NCBI RefSeq assembly: GCF_026262505.1
Contig: NC_067207.1
Coordinates: 21,482,082-21,546,081 of the forward strand
Length of the DNA stretch: 64,000 nucleotides
Direction of reading: 5' to 3'
DNA from: Trichomonas vaginalis G3
Lineage: Eukaryota; Parabasalia; Trichomonadida; Trichomonadidae
Shown here one piece after another: positions 1 through 8,648 of the stretch. The notes beneath the pieces are model-generated. The model saw only the letters and a program-made list of their open reading frames with translations, searched no databases and was not told the DNA's origin. Position 1 is the first letter of the stretch. Each line of letters begins with the position of its first letter. A program made the translations under genes and the position numbers.

Positions 1-79
1 GTTATTTATTTCAAAAAAAAAGTCAAATTTATATTATTTATAAATTTTATTTATATTCACTTACTATCTTTGATCAAGA

Positions 80-122
80 GATAGGAAAAGAGAAAGGGAC
101 AGACTAGCCCATTGTCACTTTT
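80..122 (+). repeat. Target-site duplication and left TIR of MULE copy 1
   Basis: GATAGGAAAA (80-89) is repeated directly after the right end of the element (2255-2264). The TIR starts at 90; its inner half CCCATTGTCACTTTT is the reverse complement of the inner half of the right TIR at 2222-2254. The same arrangement is present at the other complete MULE ends of the array except the final right end. Confidence 0.85.
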
Positions 123-233
123 TAATTTAGCAAATGAACGCTTATGGAGTGGAGTTTTTGGGTAAATCTGATTTGCTTATAAATGAAATAAAATCAAAAG
201 AAACCATATTGGCATTATATTATGCAAAAATAA

Positions 234-442
234 ATGATCTTACTTAGTACTTTTAAAGTTAATTTCAGAAAAAATTTGACACAATGGTATCCGGCACATA
301 CAAGTGGTGTACAACCAAAATATAAGTTGGTTTAAACATATATTGCTATATCTCATGATCTTACTTAGTACTTTTAAAGTTAATTTCAGAAAAAATTTGA
401 CACAATGGTATCCGGCACATACAAGTGGTGTACAACCAAAAT
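234..442 (+). repeat. 121-bp tandem repeat in MULE 5' region (about 2 copies)
   Basis: Direct repeats of 121 bp, starting ATGATCTTACTTAGTAC at 234 and 355; the second copy diverges after 442. They lie between the left TIR and the transposase. Copy number differs between MULEs: two in copies 1, 3, 4, 6, 8 and 9 (19525-19733, 24108-24316, 33503-33711, 42904-43112, 47488-47696), four in copies 5, 7 and 10, at least three in copy 2 before the gap. Confidence 0.9.
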
Positions 443-589
443 TTCATATCCCTAGTTTTACATTTATGTTTAGTTTTATTTCACCTAATTTTCAAAGATC
501 ATAATTGAATTAGATGGCCAAGCTATTCAAAACACGACCAAGCTTATCAAAATAAGACCAATATATTCAAAATTCTTTATTCTTTCAAA

Positions 590-599
590 TCATTTCATT
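590..599 (+). promoter_or_regulatory. Initiator-like element before MULE transposase
   Basis: Two overlapping-spaced TCATT pentamers (590-594 and 595-599) lie immediately before the ATG at 603. They fit the trichomonad initiator consensus TCA-pyrimidine-A/T, which is normally within about 20 nt of the start codon. The same sequence precedes every transposase copy with an intact 5' end. Assignment is by motif match only. Confidence 0.5.
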
Positions 600-602
600 T
601 TA

Positions 603-1781
603 ATGCAGATCCAAGATCACGAACTCACATATATCGAGTTGCTTAAGTATGGAGTGCAACAAGAAATCCAAGCAGGTTGTAGTTATTCATATAAAACTAG
701 GAAAGAAAGAAATCAAATCCAAATTAATTGTAAGTGGCCGAATTGTCCATGTCGCTTCCTTGTTGATACACTTCCCGATGACAAGTACCACATACGAAAA
801 TGTATTAACACCCACAATCATTCTGCCCCTTTTCCAAACAAATCACAACAAATTACATCATATTTTTATAGATCTTATTTAACAAGATATTTTGAATCAA
901 ATCAAGACCGTGTTTACACACAATTAAGGTGTTTCAAAGATCTTAATATCCCATTTGATAGTGGGATCATTCCGGAAATGTTTCAACAATCTACAGATGC
1001 TTTAAAAAAGTTTTCTAAACGCCTTCATGCAATCAATACCCGTTTCTCAGCGGATGATGTTACATCTCTTGCAATTTTTGTCGACATGGTTAAGAGTCAT
1101 TCTCCGGATGATCTCATCGAGTTTATTCACGAGCCAGATCGTATGATTTTCTATTACGCCCCATTCGAAGCAAATGCTTTTTCACATCAAATACAAACTT
1201 ATCACATTGATTCCACTTATAAGCTCTTGCGCTCTCGCATACCATTTTATGCCGTCACTGGCAAATTCGCGGAATCAATTGTTTTTCCGTTTTTGTATTT
1301 TTTCGTTTGGCCCGACACAAGTGAAAATATACAAGTTTGTCTCACAGCATATTTTGGCTCCATCAATCGCGAACCATCTTATTTTTCAATGGACTGCGCA
1401 CCTCAAATCACAAATGCTGTTGAAACAGCCATCCCTTTATGCCAGATCATTTGGTGTGGCGTTCATGTGTTGCGCGCTGTCATGAGAAAGGCTGAAAAGT
1501 TTCAAGATCGTTCCAACTTCGAAACTTTCTATAACTTAATGAAGTTATTGGTCTTTGGTTCTGAAGAGGAAGAAATTGATCCTGATGAAGTTTACAACAA
1601 TTTAGAAGAAATTTTAAATGAGGAACCTGCTGCCCGTGAATACTTTGACCGACAGTGGCGCCATCATCTTGACAGGTGGATGCTTCGCTATAGAAATGAA
1701 GGAGATGGAACAAACAACATCTCGGAATCACATTTCAAGGTTTTGAAGCACCAGTACTTCCCAGAAAGGCGAAATCTTTGA
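603..1781 (+). CDS. MULE transposase, copy 1 (TGA-shortened, 392 aa)
   Basis: Mutator-family transposase that would cut and join element ends in the nucleus. Residues 43-73 hold a Cys/His cluster (C43, C48, C50, H71, H73) of the WRKY/FLYWCH/FAR1 zinc-finger type found in MULE transposases. The MULE catalytic core follows: D203 in HIDSTYK, D264 in SMDCAPQ, the CGVH motif at 285-288, and E375 in NNISESHFK, giving a plausible DDE triad. The ATG at 603 follows an initiator-like TCATT. The frame stops at TGA (1779-1781) but stays open beyond it to 2045 for another 87 codons; copy 2 has CGA at this place. The stop falls after E375, so the triad is retained while a C-terminal tail of unknown role is lost. 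Function as a transposase family member is clear; activity is not. Confidence 0.85.
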   Translation: MQIQDHELTYIELLKYGVQQEIQAGCSYSYKTRKERNQIQINCKWPNCPCRFLVDTLPDDKYHIRKCINTHNHSAPFPNKSQQITSYFYRSYLTRYFESNQDRVYTQLRCFKDLNIPFDSGIIPEMFQQSTDALKKFSKRLHAINTRFSADDVTSLAIFVDMVKSHSPDDLIEFIHEPDRMIFYYAPFEANAFSHQIQTYHIDSTYKLLRSRIPFYAVTGKFAESIVFPFLYFFVWPDTSENIQVCLTAYFGSINREPSYFSMDCAPQITNAVETAIPLCQIIWCGVHVLRAVMRKAEKFQDRSNFETFYNLMKLLVFGSEEEEIDPDEVYNNLEEILNEEPAAREYFDRQWRHHLDRWMLRYRNEGDGTNNISESHFKVLKHQYFPERRNL

Positions 1782-2045
1782 CTCGATGAACTTGTCATCG
1801 AGTTATATTCCAGTGTTGTTCCTTCATTCCTGATTAAGTTGCAAATTAAAGGTCTGGATTCAGAGAGAAGTGTTAAAGTTATCAAAAAAGTCACAAGAGA
1901 TTTCGAAGAAATGACACAATTTAAAAAAGTCGAATGCATCAGTATGCTTGAAGCTGTTCAGAAAGGTCTGAAAAATGATACACTTGATCCCAACATTGTT
2001 TACTCAACATTAAAAATATTATTGCAAAGAAAACATTTGATTTAA

Positions 2046-2426
2046 TAAACATTTAATTTATTATAATTAATTTTTATTACAGTATAGTAAAAAATGCTAT
2101 AAATAAATTATTATATTTTATTAAAATGTGACTTTTAATAGTAAGTGAATAAAATAAATCAGGAATTGGGAAAGAAATAAGGTTAATTAAAATAATGAAA
2201 ATTACAAGTTTAAGGTTAATGAAAAGTGACAATGGGCGAGTTTGTCCCCCACTCGATAGGAAAATGAATTTAACATTTCAAATTTTTCATGATGAATACA
2301 ATTCGTGCACTTAATAAATAAAGCATTAAACACCCAAATAAAGGCATAGATCGATATATAATACTAAATAATTAGAGAAAAAAAATTATATTCAACTTTT
2401 TCAATATTGAAAAAGATTGAACTCTT
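2046..2426. other. MULE 3' end and protease 3' flank, no gene
   Basis: AT-rich sequence with no supported ORF. It contains the last 200 bp of the MULE with its right TIR (2222-2254), the 10-bp target duplication (2255-2264) and the 3' flank of the protease gene. Just before the protease stop there is a short hairpin-capable stretch, CTTTTTCAATATTGAAAAAG, at about 2396-2415. The same stretch recurs in every unit. Confidence 0.7.
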
Positions 2427-4352
2427 TTAGTCCTTCATTCCTGTGTCATACTTCCTCTTTGTGAAGTAGTATGAATCTGGATAAGTAGTGTTAGTTCTAT
2501 TATTTGTAGACTTTACAACGTAGAATGCCTTGAACATTCTGTACTCATTCTTTTCAGTGTTTGTGTCAAGTGTCTGCTTCAATATATTAGACTTCTCTCT
2601 GATTAACTTCTGTGTATTATCATCTGGCTTTTGAAGCTTGCAAAGGATGTAGTTATCCTTGTAAACCTTGATTTCGCAAGGAACTGTACCGAGTGTAATT
2701 GTGACATTTTGGTAATTATCATAATTGTTACCAACGATGGCGACTAAGTTCTGTCCATCGATTGGTCCACGATCTGGGAAGAGAGATGTAACACCAAATA
2801 TCTCTTTTAATTTTCTGTTTGCGCAGACTTGAGCGGCAGGTGGGCATGTAATGGAGCCTGCGAAACCAGAGAACTTGGCTTGTTGACCATCTTTCTTGCA
2901 GTAGTACTCTTCACCGTTGACAATCAATCTGACTCTGTGATCTGTACCACACCATGCTTCGTAGCATCTTGATGTTGAAAGCAAGCTGCCTGTGAAACCT
3001 TGTTGAAGTGTGGACATTGCGCATGTTGAGTTCGGTAAGAATGCTTCACCATACTTGGAGTAGTTGTAGTCTGGTTCGAACTCAACCATACGCTTCAAAC
3101 CATTGTCACCTGTTGATCTGCATGAATACCATGGAAGAACTAAGTTTGCGTAATCAAGCATGTTATCCTGGCCGACAAGTGATTGTCCGTTTGGATTGTA
3201 CCAGTCTTTTTTATTCATGTCTTCCGGTTCAACTTTTCCTGGATCGTTCCATTGAACAAGTGAGCATGTGCCTGTCCATGTGTAATCGTAGAAGCAAGCC
3301 TGGAGAGAGGTTGATTGGCATTGGTATGGAAGAGGAATAGAATGCTGTGGTGGTTTCAAAAGAATTGACTCGTTTACGTGGATCTTTGTATTGATGTGGT
3401 CATCTAAGTAAATGAGGTCTTCCATGAGGTTTTTGGATGGAACATACCATCCGGTATCTAACAATGTGTTGTAGAAGATTGGTGAAAGCCAGCCTGGACC
3501 GTATGTTCTACCTTGCATGAGATCTGTGAAGAAAAGTTTTTCGTTTGGATGGGAACCAGCTGTTCCGCCACCGCCTGAGTCTTCAAGTTCAAGGCCGATA
3601 TTGATGAGTGTTTCATTTTTTACTTTGAATCTATTATTCACCCATTCTGTCAAACATGGAGATCTGACGTACATATGTGGAACCCTATTATCATTGTAGC
3701 TTTCGTATTCGCCTTTAGATATTTCTTTACCTTGCCAATCGGTATAGTGGACAATTGTGGCTGTTTCTCCATAAGGTTGCCATTTATTAAATAACGAGCT
3801 ACTGAATGACAGAATGTGATTTAATTCGTGAATAACCGTTAAAATGAATTGTCTATCACCCGATTCTAGTGTTTGTGCCTCAAATGGTATCTTATTTGAA
3901 TTAAGTGTAATTTCCCCATGTGTCGGTCTGCCAGTTGTGGGATGATTGTATGTAGAACGTGCAAATGCAAGGCCATTTGAACCTTTTTCAAATGATTCAG
4001 CCTTTACATCAATAACGAGATCAAAATCATCATCTAAACTTCTTGCACGATCAGTAACATTAATACGTTTACTAAGAAAATCGTTTACATAATTGAATGT
4101 TTTCTTGATTACTTCATTGTCAATTCCTTGCATTCGAAAATCAATTCTCAAATTATATGTTGCAGGATGAAGTTTTGGATTACATTTAAATTGATTTTCA
4201 TTTGGATTTGATTCTGGAGTTGAAGTTGATTCATCCCGAAGATTTCGCAATGATTCTGGTTCACTTGAACGAAGTTGCTGATTCGTGTAAATATCATGCA
4301 TACATGTGAATACTTGTGAGTTAACTGCTGAAGCAAAAAGGTGTAAGAACAT
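2427..4352 (-). CDS. GP63-like (leishmanolysin, M8) metalloprotease, unit 1
   Basis: Zinc metalloprotease of family M8, the GP63/leishmanolysin type that trichomonads carry in large numbers. Starting from the ATG at 4350-4352 the protein is 641 aa. The frame extends ten codons further upstream but only to a TTG. The N-terminus (MFLHLFASAVNSQVF) resembles a short signal peptide. The zinc site is HELNH at residues 175-179, a third His is in GSHPNE near residue 268, and the Met-turn methionine is in DLMQG near 279. A Cys-rich region follows, then an IPT/TIG-like segment at about 523-576 (SLFPDRGPIDG onward). No C-terminal membrane anchor is visible, so the product is probably secreted or held non-covalently. 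TCATATG at the start could be an initiator overlapping the ATG. The gene faces the MULE on its 3' side (convergent) and is bracketed by MULEs on both sides. Confidence 0.92.
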   Translation of the reverse strand: MFLHLFASAVNSQVFTCMHDIYTNQQLRSSEPESLRNLRDESTSTPESNPNENQFKCNPKLHPATYNLRIDFRMQGIDNEVIKKTFNYVNDFLSKRINVTDRARSLDDDFDLVIDVKAESFEKGSNGLAFARSTYNHPTTGRPTHGEITLNSNKIPFEAQTLESGDRQFILTVIHELNHILSFSSSLFNKWQPYGETATIVHYTDWQGKEISKGEYESYNDNRVPHMYVRSPCLTEWVNNRFKVKNETLINIGLELEDSGGGGTAGSHPNEKLFFTDLMQGRTYGPGWLSPIFYNTLLDTGWYVPSKNLMEDLIYLDDHINTKIHVNESILLKPPQHSIPLPYQCQSTSLQACFYDYTWTGTCSLVQWNDPGKVEPEDMNKKDWYNPNGQSLVGQDNMLDYANLVLPWYSCRSTGDNGLKRMVEFEPDYNYSKYGEAFLPNSTCAMSTLQQGFTGSLLSTSRCYEAWCGTDHRVRLIVNGEEYYCKKDGQQAKFSGFAGSITCPPAAQVCANRKLKEIFGVTSLFPDRGPIDGQNLVAIVGNNYDNYQNVTITLGTVPCEIKVYKDNYILCKLQKPDDNTQKLIREKSNILKQTLDTNTEKNEYRMFKAFYVVKSTNNRTNTTYPDSYYFTKRKYDTGMKD

Positions 4353-4672
4353 ATGATAAATTTGAATTGAGTTGCATTTCAATATAATTGAATTATGGCA
4401 TTTAATAAAAATGCTTATGTTTTAATATCCTTTGATAATTATTCATTATTAAAAATAATTGATTAGATTTTTGTGTAGTCGTCAGAAAATTGAAAGCGCA
4501 TCAGAGGTTTTTGAGTGTCTAAAAATATTAATTATACTTTTTGCTAAAATAAGGAATAAAAACAATACAAAGATTTTTTATTTGTTATTTATTTCAAAAA
4601 AAAAGTCAAATTTATATTATTTATAAATTTTATTTATATTCACTTACTATCTTTGATCAAGAGATAGGAAAA
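4353..4672. other. Protease 5' flank up to next MULE, no gene
   Basis: AT-rich 5' flank of the protease gene with homopolymer runs (for example around 4595-4605). It ends with GATAGGAAAA (4663-4672) directly before the left TIR of MULE copy 2. No ORF is supported. The equivalent segment precedes each later MULE. Confidence 0.7.
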
Positions 4673-5163
4673 GAGAAAGGGACAGACTAGCCCATTGTCA
4701 CTTTTTAATTTAGCAAATGAACGCTTATGGAGTGGAGTTTTTGGGTAAATCTGATTTGCTTATAAATGAAATAAAATCAAAAGAAACCATATTGGCATTA
4801 TATTATGCAAAAATAAATGATCTTACTTAGTACTTTTAAAGTTAATTTCAGAAAAAATTTGACACAATGGTATCCGGCACATACAAGTGGTGTACAACCA
4901 AAATATAAGTTGGTTTAAACATATATTGCTATATCTCATGATCTTACTTAGTACTTTTAAAGTTAATTTCAGAAAAAATTTGACACAATGGTATCCGGCA
5001 CATACAAGTGGTGTACAACCAAAATATAAGTTGGTTTAAACATATATTGCTATATCTCATGATCTTACTTAGTACTTTTAAAGTTAATTTCAGAAAAAAT
5101 TTGACACAATGGTATCCGGCACATACAAGTGGTGTACAACCAAAATATAAGTTGGTTTAAACA
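4673..5163 (+). mobile_element. MULE copy 2, left part, cut by the assembly gap
   Basis: Left TIR at 4673 onward, preceded by GATAGGAAAA (4663-4672). Three 121-bp repeats start at 4817, 4938 and 5059, then the sequence runs into Ns. The transposase part of a MULE resumes at 15343, so the DNA 5164-15342 lies, in this assembly, inside a MULE copy. Confidence 0.8.
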
Positions 5164-5263
5164 NNNNNNNNNNNNNNNNNNNNNNNNNNNNNNNNNNNNN
5201 NNNNNNNNNNNNNNNNNNNNNNNNNNNNNNNNNNNNNNNNNNNNNNNNNNNNNNNNNNNNNNN
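5164..5263. other. Assembly gap (100 N)
   Basis: Exactly 100 Ns, the customary placeholder for a gap of unknown size. It separates the MULE 5' repeats from the Maverick segment, so the true junction between the two is not observed. Confidence 0.98.
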
Positions 5264-5925
5264 CCAAGATAACCATACTAACTAACAGTGAAAGTTTGTT
5301 TCGTCTTTGGTACAAAAGTTTCTGTCAGCTTGTCATCTGGAATTGGTTCCAACAAACCTTTTCGAAAAGAATGTTTACAGCTCTGACAATGTTGCACTTG
5401 GCCTTTTCCGAACAATGGGTTTGTAAGACTTTCGTTCAACATGAAGTGGTTGTGGACAATTACAATCTTCAACCATGGTAAATTGAACTCAACAACATAG
5501 TCGTTGTGAAGAACCTTTAGCTGTAAGGTATGTTGACTCGGATATTGACATTTGCCAAACGGTGCAATTTGCCAATTGACCTCTAGAATGTACCTTGTCT
5601 TCACACATGACTCAAGATACTTCATCTTCTCATCTGTAACAAGACCAGAGTTCCTGATACATGTAAGAATGCAAGGTTCGTTGACAATTGTTTCAATTGA
5701 ATTGTAAATTCCATACCTTGTCAAGTCAATGTCAGACTTATTTATGAAGGGGAAGTATCCAGCATGTTGTCTGACTGCTTGAGGGGTTAGGTGGTACCAT
5801 TCGAACTTGACACTTGCAATTCTTCAATTGCATTCAAAATGTCTGAGTCGGAGTCAACCATTTTGTTCTCTCTTTGTAGTCTTGAAAGCGTCAAGAAGTT
5901 TTTGCGGCTGTTTGTTCATTGCCAT
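5264..5925 (-). pseudogene. Maverick DNA polymerase B, N-terminal fragment (tentative)
   Basis: The main open stretch (5278-5724, open upstream to about 5820) has a Cys-containing segment NEPCILTCIRNSGL and a His-containing segment IVHNHFML. These resemble the cysteine-protease-like region at the N-terminus of trichomonad Maverick polymerases. Reading continues upstream in shifted frames towards ATG codons at 5859-5861 or 5923-5925, so one or two frameshifts lie between about 5805 and 5865. The polymerase domain itself would lie to the left, in or beyond the gap. Identification rests on general resemblance and position; a search of Maverick polymerases with 5278-5724 would settle it. Confidence 0.4.
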
Positions 5926-6130
5926 GTGCATAGTAAATGTGACCATCCCAATCTGTTATGGTCAATCTGAGATTGTGTCCTTTCTTATTTCCGTCTTGAA
6001 TTGCAGCAAGTACTCCATGAAGCTTCTTCTTTGTCTTTCCTTCGTCAAAGTTTACTGTAAAGGTTCGACCAGATGTAATTTGACTTCTAACTTCACGATA
6101 CTTTTCATATGCATATCTTGTTCTTTCCAT
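5891..6130 (-). CDS. Hypothetical Maverick protein (79 aa)
   Basis: ATG at 6128-6130. Basic protein beginning MERTRYAYEKYREVRSQ and containing the phrases SGRTFTVNFDEGKTKKKL and LRLTITDWDG; no known fold recognised. The frame just upstream is basic (Lys/Arg rich) and out of register. It may therefore be the C-terminal half of the gene starting at 6472, separated by a frameshift near 6140-6170. No TTTTTA motif precedes this start, which supports that reading. Confidence 0.4.
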   Translation of the reverse strand: MERTRYAYEKYREVRSQITSGRTFTVNFDEGKTKKKLHGVLAAIQDGNKKGHNLRLTITDWDGHIYYAHGNEQTAAKTS

Positions 6131-6167
6131 GGGAGCATGTGCGTTTCACCTTTTTCTTTTTTTCTTC

Positions 6168-6472
6168 TCAAAGGATGCAATTGTTCGTCATGTTTCCAGT
6201 AGAATCTGGCAAAGCCGTCGTGTCTTCAACTTGAGGTTCACTAACATCGAAAGGCATGTTCATAAGACGTTCTTCTTCTAACCTCTCTAGTCTGTTTGGA
6301 TAATTTGCACGTGCTGTTTCCAAATCCATTTCGTAGCGAAGACCAGACAATTTGTCATAGACTTTTATGGGTCTTCCCTTCCTATATTTAAACTTCTTCG
6401 AAACTCTCCAACCATATCTTTGTAACTCTGCTTTATTCTAGAAGACTTTCTATCCATTCTATATGGGGGCAT
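6168..6472 (-). pseudogene. Hypothetical Maverick protein, frameshifted N-terminal part
   Basis: ATG at 6470-6472, preceded by a TTTTTTATTTTAT stretch like other Maverick genes here. After about twelve codons the frame breaks at about 6437, next to a short A run, and the neighbouring frame stays open to 6168. The encoded protein is basic, with an Asp/Glu-rich C-terminal part. No family recognised. It may form one gene with 5891-6130. Confidence 0.4.
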
Positions 6473-6503
6473 TTTTTATAAAATAAAAAAATATTTTTTT
6501 TCT

Positions 6504-7086
6504 TTACTTTACATAACCACCTGCTGCCATAAGTCTTTGACGCCAACCCATACCAGCTAATGAAGGTTGACTTGGTTTAGTTTCCAAACTAAACTTTGGT
6601 TTTGGTTTATCTTCAGTTTTTGGTTTTTCTTCTTCTATCGGTTTTTCGTCACTTTTCGGTTCCTCTGACTTTACTTCACTTGCAGAACAGTTGTGTCGTC
6701 AACATCTTCATAAATATCATATGCCATTTGTTTTTGTTTTCCTTTCAACTTTTTGTGTTTGTTGTAAAGTTTAGAATATTTCGACTCTAAGTCAATGAGA
6801 TGTTCTATAATGAAACTGTTGTCAGTGAAGTAAACTTTTCCATCTGTTGTCTCGAAAGCTCCTTCAGACTTCAATATTTTATTTGTGAGAGTCTGTTTCT
6901 TTTTTGAGATACTAGCCGTTCCATTTTTATGAAAAGTGACTTTATAGTTAGGGTTTTATTTCCAGACCTGGCACTTTCTATTATTGAATTTTTCTCTTCA
7001 TCTGTAAGTTTTTGACAGGTTTTGACAATGGTTCTCGAACTTTTTGTTTGTGGTGTCAAATCTACCGTTTCAACTTCTTCGGTCAT
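6504..7086 (-). pseudogene. Hypothetical Maverick protein, frameshifted (about 190 aa)
   Basis: ATG at 7084-7086, preceded by TTTTTTACTGAGATGAA. The first frame (7086-6871) encodes a Lys/Thr-rich start MTEEVETVDLTPQTK and a basic stretch. A frameshift near 6880-6895 leads to the second frame (to about 6671) with a predicted coiled coil (ESKYSKLYNKHKKLKGKQ). A further shift near 6685 leads to a Lys/Glu/Pro repeat and a short C-terminus rich in Gly/Met ending at TAA 6504-6506. No function recognised. Two shifts in runs of A or near short repeats could be real decay or consensus error. Confidence 0.45.
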
Positions 7087-7105
7087 TTCATCTCAGTAAA
7101 AAATT

Positions 7106-7264
7106 TTAGTTTGGTTTGTTTTCAACTGGTTGTTTAGGTTTTTTAAGTCGGTCTAAAACTTCCTGAGGTATAGGAAGAACTTTACAAACACGTGGTGTAA
7201 CTGCTGGAAGCCGACAAATCCATCTTGAACTTATTTTCTCAATGCTGTATTGTTCATTTTTCAT
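7106..7264 (-). CDS. Small hypothetical Maverick protein (52 aa)
   Basis: Short intact ORF from ATG 7262-7264 to TAA 7106-7108. It starts MKNEQYSIEK, has a central hydrophobic/basic stretch with two Cys, and a Lys/Pro-rich tail. TTTTTTACTG lies just before the start, the same motif as for the next gene (7086). It sits 12 nt downstream of the 7277-7676 gene and 19 nt before the 6504-7086 gene, all on the same strand, which supports it being real. Function unknown. Confidence 0.5.
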   Translation of the reverse strand: MKNEQYSIEKISSRWICRLPAVTPRVCKVLPIPQEVLDRLKKPKQPVENKPN

Positions 7265-7276
7265 CAGTAAAAAACT

Positions 7277-7676
7277 TTACATTCCCCACGTTTGAGGCGG
7301 TTGAGGTTGGTTATTGTTTACCCACTGTTGTGCATGGTTATATCCTCTGTTAAAGAATCTTTCACCTTGGTCCATATAGTGTCCTGCTTGGTTATAGTAG
7401 TCATTTGCTTTGTTATAATAGTTTCCTGCTTGTCTTCCTACATTGTCCATCCATCCTTGAACTTTTCCTCTTGTTTCAGGATTTGGAATAAGATTTGTTG
7501 CATCTCGTGCTACATCCCAACCTTTCTGTACAGTTTGTATAATAGGTTGTGCTTTCTCTTTAAGTATACCTAATGTACTCAAAATCTTCCTTCCAACCCC
7601 AAATACATCTGGCTATTGTTCCCACTGCGGGCAAAAATCTGGATGCAACTCCTGCTAATGCGCCAAATAAACCCAT
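7277..7676 (-). pseudogene. Small Gly/Ala-rich Maverick protein, one frameshift
   Basis: ATG at 7674-7676, with TTTTTTACCCTATAAG upstream. The N-terminus is short and hydrophobic (MGLFGALAGVASRFLPAVG), then the frame shifts at about 7612-7618. The second frame runs to TAA at 7277-7279 and is rich in Asn/Tyr/Gln (repeated YYN, NQAG). The hydrophobic Gly-rich start resembles the small protein at 10902-11147. A minor virion or membrane-active component is possible, but this is inference. Confidence 0.45.
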
Positions 7677-7693
7677 TTCTTATAGGGTAAAAA

Positions 7694-8648
7694 ATGACGA
7701 ATCCAAACAAGGACCCCTATGTTTCTAAAGCGACAAAGAAAGCACTCATGATAAAAATCTTTAGTTCAACACCAAATGCTTGGTTTATGGATATCTTGGA
7801 AAACATTCCGAGAGTTAGAACAGATGGACCACCATACTGGCTAATATTTGTTGGTCAAAACACAAGATACTGTGAAGCCATACCATTATGGTCCAAAAAT
7901 ATTTTAGATGTGAAAACTGCTTTGACAATATTCGTTGACAAATACCATCCAACAAAACTGACATCTGACTGTGAAAGTTCTTTCAAATCAGATGATATTA
8001 AAAACTATCTGCGTTCAAAAAATGTAAACCAATATTTCATTGTCGACCAAAACCATTCTGTCTTGGTGTCATTGACGGATGTATAAAAATGTTAAGACTT
8101 AAACCAACCACAAGGTGGTGAAGCAAATGAAATGTCATATGACGACAAGTATAGACACTTCTCCATGGCAAAGATGAGACAAGTTTTAAATATTTACAAT
8201 AACCGTAAACAAAAGGTTTGGGAAACCACTCCCCCGAAGAAATGAAAAACAACCTGACTTAGAGAAAGACTATATATTTAATAATTTAGTCAAAAGAGAC
8301 AAACAAGAAAGAATGCCGGGCTTCAAACTTCAGAAAGGTAACAAAGTAAAAATAGAAATACCTAAACGCGACCCATATGAAAATACTATTGACTATGACA
8401 ACAATGGGAACTCGACAGGTACTCACATTCGTGTTCGTAAGAATAGAAGAAAGTATACAAGAGAATATTATGAAGTTTTAGGCAAACATGGCAAAATGTA
8501 CACACTGCAAGCAGAAGATAAAACTACTATTGCCAGACCTCGTTTCAAACTTGTCAAAGTTCAAGGTGGTATACTTTCAAAGACAGTTCCTAACAAATAT
8601 AAGACAACTCCTGACGAATATGCTAAAGAAGTTGAAAATGACGACTAA
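7694..8648 (+). pseudogene. Maverick retroviral-type integrase, several frameshifts
   Basis: DDE/D integrase that would insert the element. The first frame (7694-8086) holds the core: an Asp in WFMDILENIP and a second Asp in LTSDCESSFKSDD. The frame breaks near 8057, before the region expected to hold the third acidic residue, and breaks again between about 8110 and 8260. The last frame (8313-8648) encodes a basic C-terminal domain with an SH3/chromodomain-like pattern (GNKVKIEIPKRDP, YYEVLGKHGKMYTL), as in Maverick integrases. At its 3' end it overlaps the convergent tail-fibre-like gene by 4 bp. As read, it cannot give a full protein. Confidence 0.75.

Larger units (their letters stand above)
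90..2254 (+). mobile_element. Mutator-like element (MULE), array copy 1
   Basis: A 2165-bp DNA transposon. Terminal inverted repeats of about 33 bp lie at 90-122 and 2222-2254; both begin GAG, then share GGGACA, ACT, and CCCATTGTCACTTTT, differing at a few outer positions. The element is flanked by identical 10-bp direct repeats GATAGGAAAA at 80-89 and 2255-2264, matching the 9-11 bp target duplications known for MULEs. Inside are two copies of a 121-bp repeat (234-442, second partial) and one transposase gene. The right TIR is followed by the 3' flank of the protease gene, so element and protease alternate along the array. Confidence 0.9.
1..5163. repeat. Tandem MULE-GP63 array, left block (unit 1 and start of unit 2)
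   Basis: Left part of a tandem array that resumes at 15343. The first bases (1-79) are the 5' flank of a protease copy lying before the window. A complete unit (MULE 90-2254 plus protease segment 2255-4672) follows, then the left part of a second MULE until the assembly gap. The distance between successive MULE left ends (90 and 4673) is 4583 bp. Sequence is essentially identical to the units right of 15343. Confidence 0.95.

Noticed and set aside
304..504. 66-codon open frame repeated in each unit
   Set aside because: Starts at GTG inside the 121-bp repeat and reads non-coding MULE 5' sequence; it appears and lengthens with the repeat number.
1779..1781. TGA read as a sense codon in the transposase
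   Set aside because: Copy 2 has CGA at the same place, which explains the stop as a simple C to T change; no other gene here needs TGA recoding.
3008..3340. 110-codon plus-strand open frame inside every protease gene
   Set aside because: Antisense shadow of the GP63-like gene; the protease frame has catalytic motifs, this one has none.
4353..4382. Ten extra N-terminal codons on the protease
   Set aside because: They begin at TTG. The first ATG in frame (4350-4352) gives a signal-peptide-like start, more fitting for a eukaryote.
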